This document shows, one piece after another, positions 62,366 to 64,000 of a stretch of DNA of 64,000 bases (positions are counted from its first letter, which is position 1; every line of letters starts with the position of its first letter). The notes beneath the pieces are model-generated. The model made no database searches. It saw only the letters and a program-made list of their open reading frames with translations, and had not been told where the DNA came from. This stretch comes from DASSQJ01 sp963726295 (GTDB lineage Bacteria; Actinomycetota; Actinomycetes; Actinomycetales; Dermatophilaceae): the NCBI GenBank assembly GCA_963726295.1, contig CAVSBW010000009.1, positions 12,896 to 76,895 on the forward strand, read 5' to 3'. The position numbers and the translations under genes are program-made.

Positions 62366-62893
62366 ATGCCGAACTCGACGGTCTTCGACTTCGACGCCTT
62401 CATCGCGGCAGTGGACGCCGAACGCCGCGAGCGCGACCTCGGCTGGTACGACGTCGCCGACGAGTTGTGGGAGCAGTCGGCCGAGCTCAACGCGCAACGC
62501 TCCGACAGCCCGCTCTGCGGCGGCGCCGTCGGCCGGCTGGGGTCGCGCGGCGCCACGTCGTGCCAGTACGCGCTGTTCATGCTGCGGTGGCTCGGGCGGG
62601 CTCCGGAGGACTTCCTCACGGGTACCGGGACGCACGAGGGGGCGGTCCACCTCCCGGAGGCGGGTCGGGACACCCGGCTGCGGTTCGACCTACCAGAGCT
62701 GCACGCCGCCCTGAACGAGCGGCGGCAGGAGCTGGGGCTCACTTGGGCCGCGCTCGCGGACGTCATCGGGTGCAGCCCGAGCAGACTCACCAACCTCCGC
62801 TCCGCCCGCATGGCCGACCTCGAGCTGACGATGCGGGTCACCCAATGGCTCGGCCGCCCGGCCGCGGACTTCGTCCACCCCGCGAAGTGGTGA
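62366..62893 (+). CDS. Helix-turn-helix protein, XRE-like
   Basis: A 175-residue protein with an XRE/Cro-like HTH in its C-terminal half (LTWAALADVIGCSPSRLTNL) and a similar, weaker helical repeat near the N-terminus (LGWYDVADELWEQ). Each half ends with a related segment (LRWLGRAPEDF, TQWLGRPAADF), which indicates an internal duplication. It starts at ATG 62366, directly after a -10-like box. Probably a DNA-binding regulator, perhaps unrelated to the cluster. The function is unknown. Confidence 0.75.
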   Translation: MPNSTVFDFDAFIAAVDAERRERDLGWYDVADELWEQSAELNAQRSDSPLCGGAVGRLGSRGATSCQYALFMLRWLGRAPEDFLTGTGTHEGAVHLPEAGRDTRLRFDLPELHAALNERRQELGLTWAALADVIGCSPSRLTNLRSARMADLELTMRVTQWLGRPAADFVHPAKW

Positions 62894-63271
62894 CCGGCCG
62901 GTGCCGACCAGCGCTCGCATCAGGTCGCGACGAGCGCCGCCACCGAGAGTCCGGCCCCCGCGAAGTAGGCGGCGGAGCCGACGACGAACCCACTTGGTTC
63001 TTCGCCCCGCAGCCGTGTCGGGCTCGAGCGACGGCGAAGCCCTGTGTCAATGCGCCCACTGAGGGCTGCGCACGCCCGGCCGCTCGGTCCGCGGCGACCG
63101 GGGCCATGGCGATGGACTCCCGGCCGCTGTGGCGCCCGGGGAGGGTCGGAGGTGTCCAGGCCCCTCAGCCCTCCCCGGAAGGCGCGAGGGGGATGTCGGG
63201 CTCAGGTCCGGGTGCGGGAGTGGCGGTCAGGTGCGGGGAATGCGGTGCCGCCGCCACTCCCGCGGGTCACC
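62894..63271. other. No supported gene
   Basis: About 380 bp without a recognisable coding sequence. Frames in this stretch are open but give low-complexity Arg/Pro/Gly translations. It may include further decayed sequence of the pseudogene that follows. Confidence 0.5.
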
Positions 63272-63836
63272 GGCCCGCTCTCATCCGCGTTCCTCGTCCC
63301 CGCCGCCCACCTGGACGCCACCACCTTCACCGACCGTTCGAGGCGCGATCGCTGGATCATGCTGGCCGCTGACTCGGATCGGGGTACCGACGTCGGCTGG
63401 AGCCCCGACGCGTCGTTCGTCGTGGTGGCCGAGAGCGCGGCGAAGACTCCTCGGCATCGATCGACATCGTGACCATTCCGGAAGGCCGCCGCCACACCGT
63501 CATCGACAACGGGGTCGGACCGCTGGTCTCCCCCGACGGCCGCCAATCGCCTACATCACCGGCTACGAGGTCAACCCCCCGCCCGACGAGGGAATCCTGA
63601 CCGACATCTGGGTCACCAACACCGATGGCATACGCAAGAACCCAGTCGCTCGCCACGTCGAGCTCGCAGGGTCCCCCGACAGCGAACTACTCAGCGCCCG
63701 CGACGAGCGCGGCTGATTCACCGTCGACGTGGACGGCGCCAACCGAACCCACCTCGACGTGCCGACCGTCGACGGGCCTGTCCCGTTGGGCCTCGGATGG
63801 GGCGCCTCGTGGCAGCGACTCGGCACCACTGACTGA
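63272..63836 (+). pseudogene. TolB/PD40-type beta-propeller remnant
   Basis: Fragments of one protein in different frames on the plus strand: RDRWIMLAADSD, DVGWSPDASFVVVAES, then after a frame change IDIVTIPEGRRHTVIDN and PLVSPDGR, then after another shift IAYITGYEV and DIWVTNTDG, and after an in-frame TGA FTVDVDGANRTHL, ending at a stop near 63836. W/SPDG-type strands are typical of TolB-like propeller repeats. At least two frameshifts and one stop make a working gene unlikely. The N-terminal part is not found. Sequencing errors are an alternative explanation. Confidence 0.65.
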
Positions 63837-64000
63837 GCGGCGTCTCGGCCGCGCCGCCCTGACGCAGGGTCTAGGACCGCAATTGTGACCGTGACCCCTC
63901 GCCGCTTCCGCGTGACCGCGGCCGCGGCCGCGACCCAGCCTCACCGCACGTAGCCTCATGTGGGCGGAGTGGGACATACACAGTGGACGCAGCGTCGCGG
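63837..64000. other. Right edge, no firm gene
   Basis: Contains a short GCGGCC simple repeat near 63921-63932. An ATG at 63958 opens a frame running off the window, too short to judge. Confidence 0.35.

Noticed and set aside
63921..63932. GCGGCC simple repeat as a functional element
   Set aside because: Short and compositionally expected in DNA of this GC content.
1..64000. CRISPR arrays, tRNA or rRNA genes, insertion sequences
   Set aside because: No regularly spaced repeats, no recognisable tRNA or rRNA sequence, and no transposase motif were noticed.

Overview
The window is very GC-rich (about 73-74% by eye), densely packed actinobacterial DNA. From about 0.3 to 62.3 kb it is one large nonribosomal peptide synthetase (NRPS) gene cluster. 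I cannot assign a genus. Gene pairs are mostly translationally coupled (ATGA/GTGA overlaps). Operons alternate between strands, and convergent operons overlap or nearly touch at their 3' ends.

Layout. (1) 0.3-7.9 kb, minus: a capreomycidine-synthase-like PLP enzyme, an NRPS C-A-T-E* whose A pocket is acidic, a luciferase-like monooxygenase and a flavin reductase. (2) 8.1-25.1 kb, plus: MbtH, type II thioesterase, a two-module Ser-Ser NRPS with TE (a 3,276-bp internal tandem duplication), C-T-methyltransferase, FkbM methyltransferase, MFS exporter, half-C-A-T NRPS, P450. (3) 25.0-32.0 kb, minus: A-T-TE NRPS (Pro-like pocket), halogenase-like Fe/2OG enzyme, haem-oxygenase-like diiron oxidase, membrane desaturase, PhzF-like protein, Cys-type thioesterase. 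(4) 32.2-37.4 kb, plus: a free half-C protein, A(Gly)-T-C* and a second MFS exporter. (5) 37.3-42.9 kb: a split SyrB1/SyrB2/SyrC-type set (free Thr A domain, free carrier protein, SyrB2-like halogenase, Cys-nucleophile acyl shuttle) and, divergently, a second carrier protein with a second shuttle. (6) 42.9-47.0 kb, minus: an NRPS with dead A and dead first T domains, and a degenerate SDR. (7) 47.4-54.3 kb: LuxR-type regulator, aminotransferase, VioC-like hydroxylase, MppP-like PLP arginine oxidase and two P450s. (8) 54.3-62.9 kb, plus: FAAL-ACP, C-A-T-C-A* NRPS, Sfp-type PPTase and an HTH protein. A decayed beta-propeller pseudogene suggests the right-hand edge of the cluster.

How it fits together (inference). 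A fatty-acyl starter is activated by FAAL-ACP. The peptide carries Ser-Ser, Gly, a Pro-like residue, a cationic arginine-derived residue (capreomycidine or hydroxyarginine) and probably 4-chlorothreonine, delivered by a shuttle to a module that has a carrier domain but no working A domain. P450s, methyltransferases and the operon at 25-32 kb add further changes. I do not recognise this combination as a known product.

The most unexpected signal is regulatory. An 18-bp palindrome (GTCC-N10-GGAC) recurs in the intergenic regions. In three cases it lies exactly 36 nt before a start codon that sits directly at the predicted transcription start, which implies leaderless, activator-driven mRNAs.
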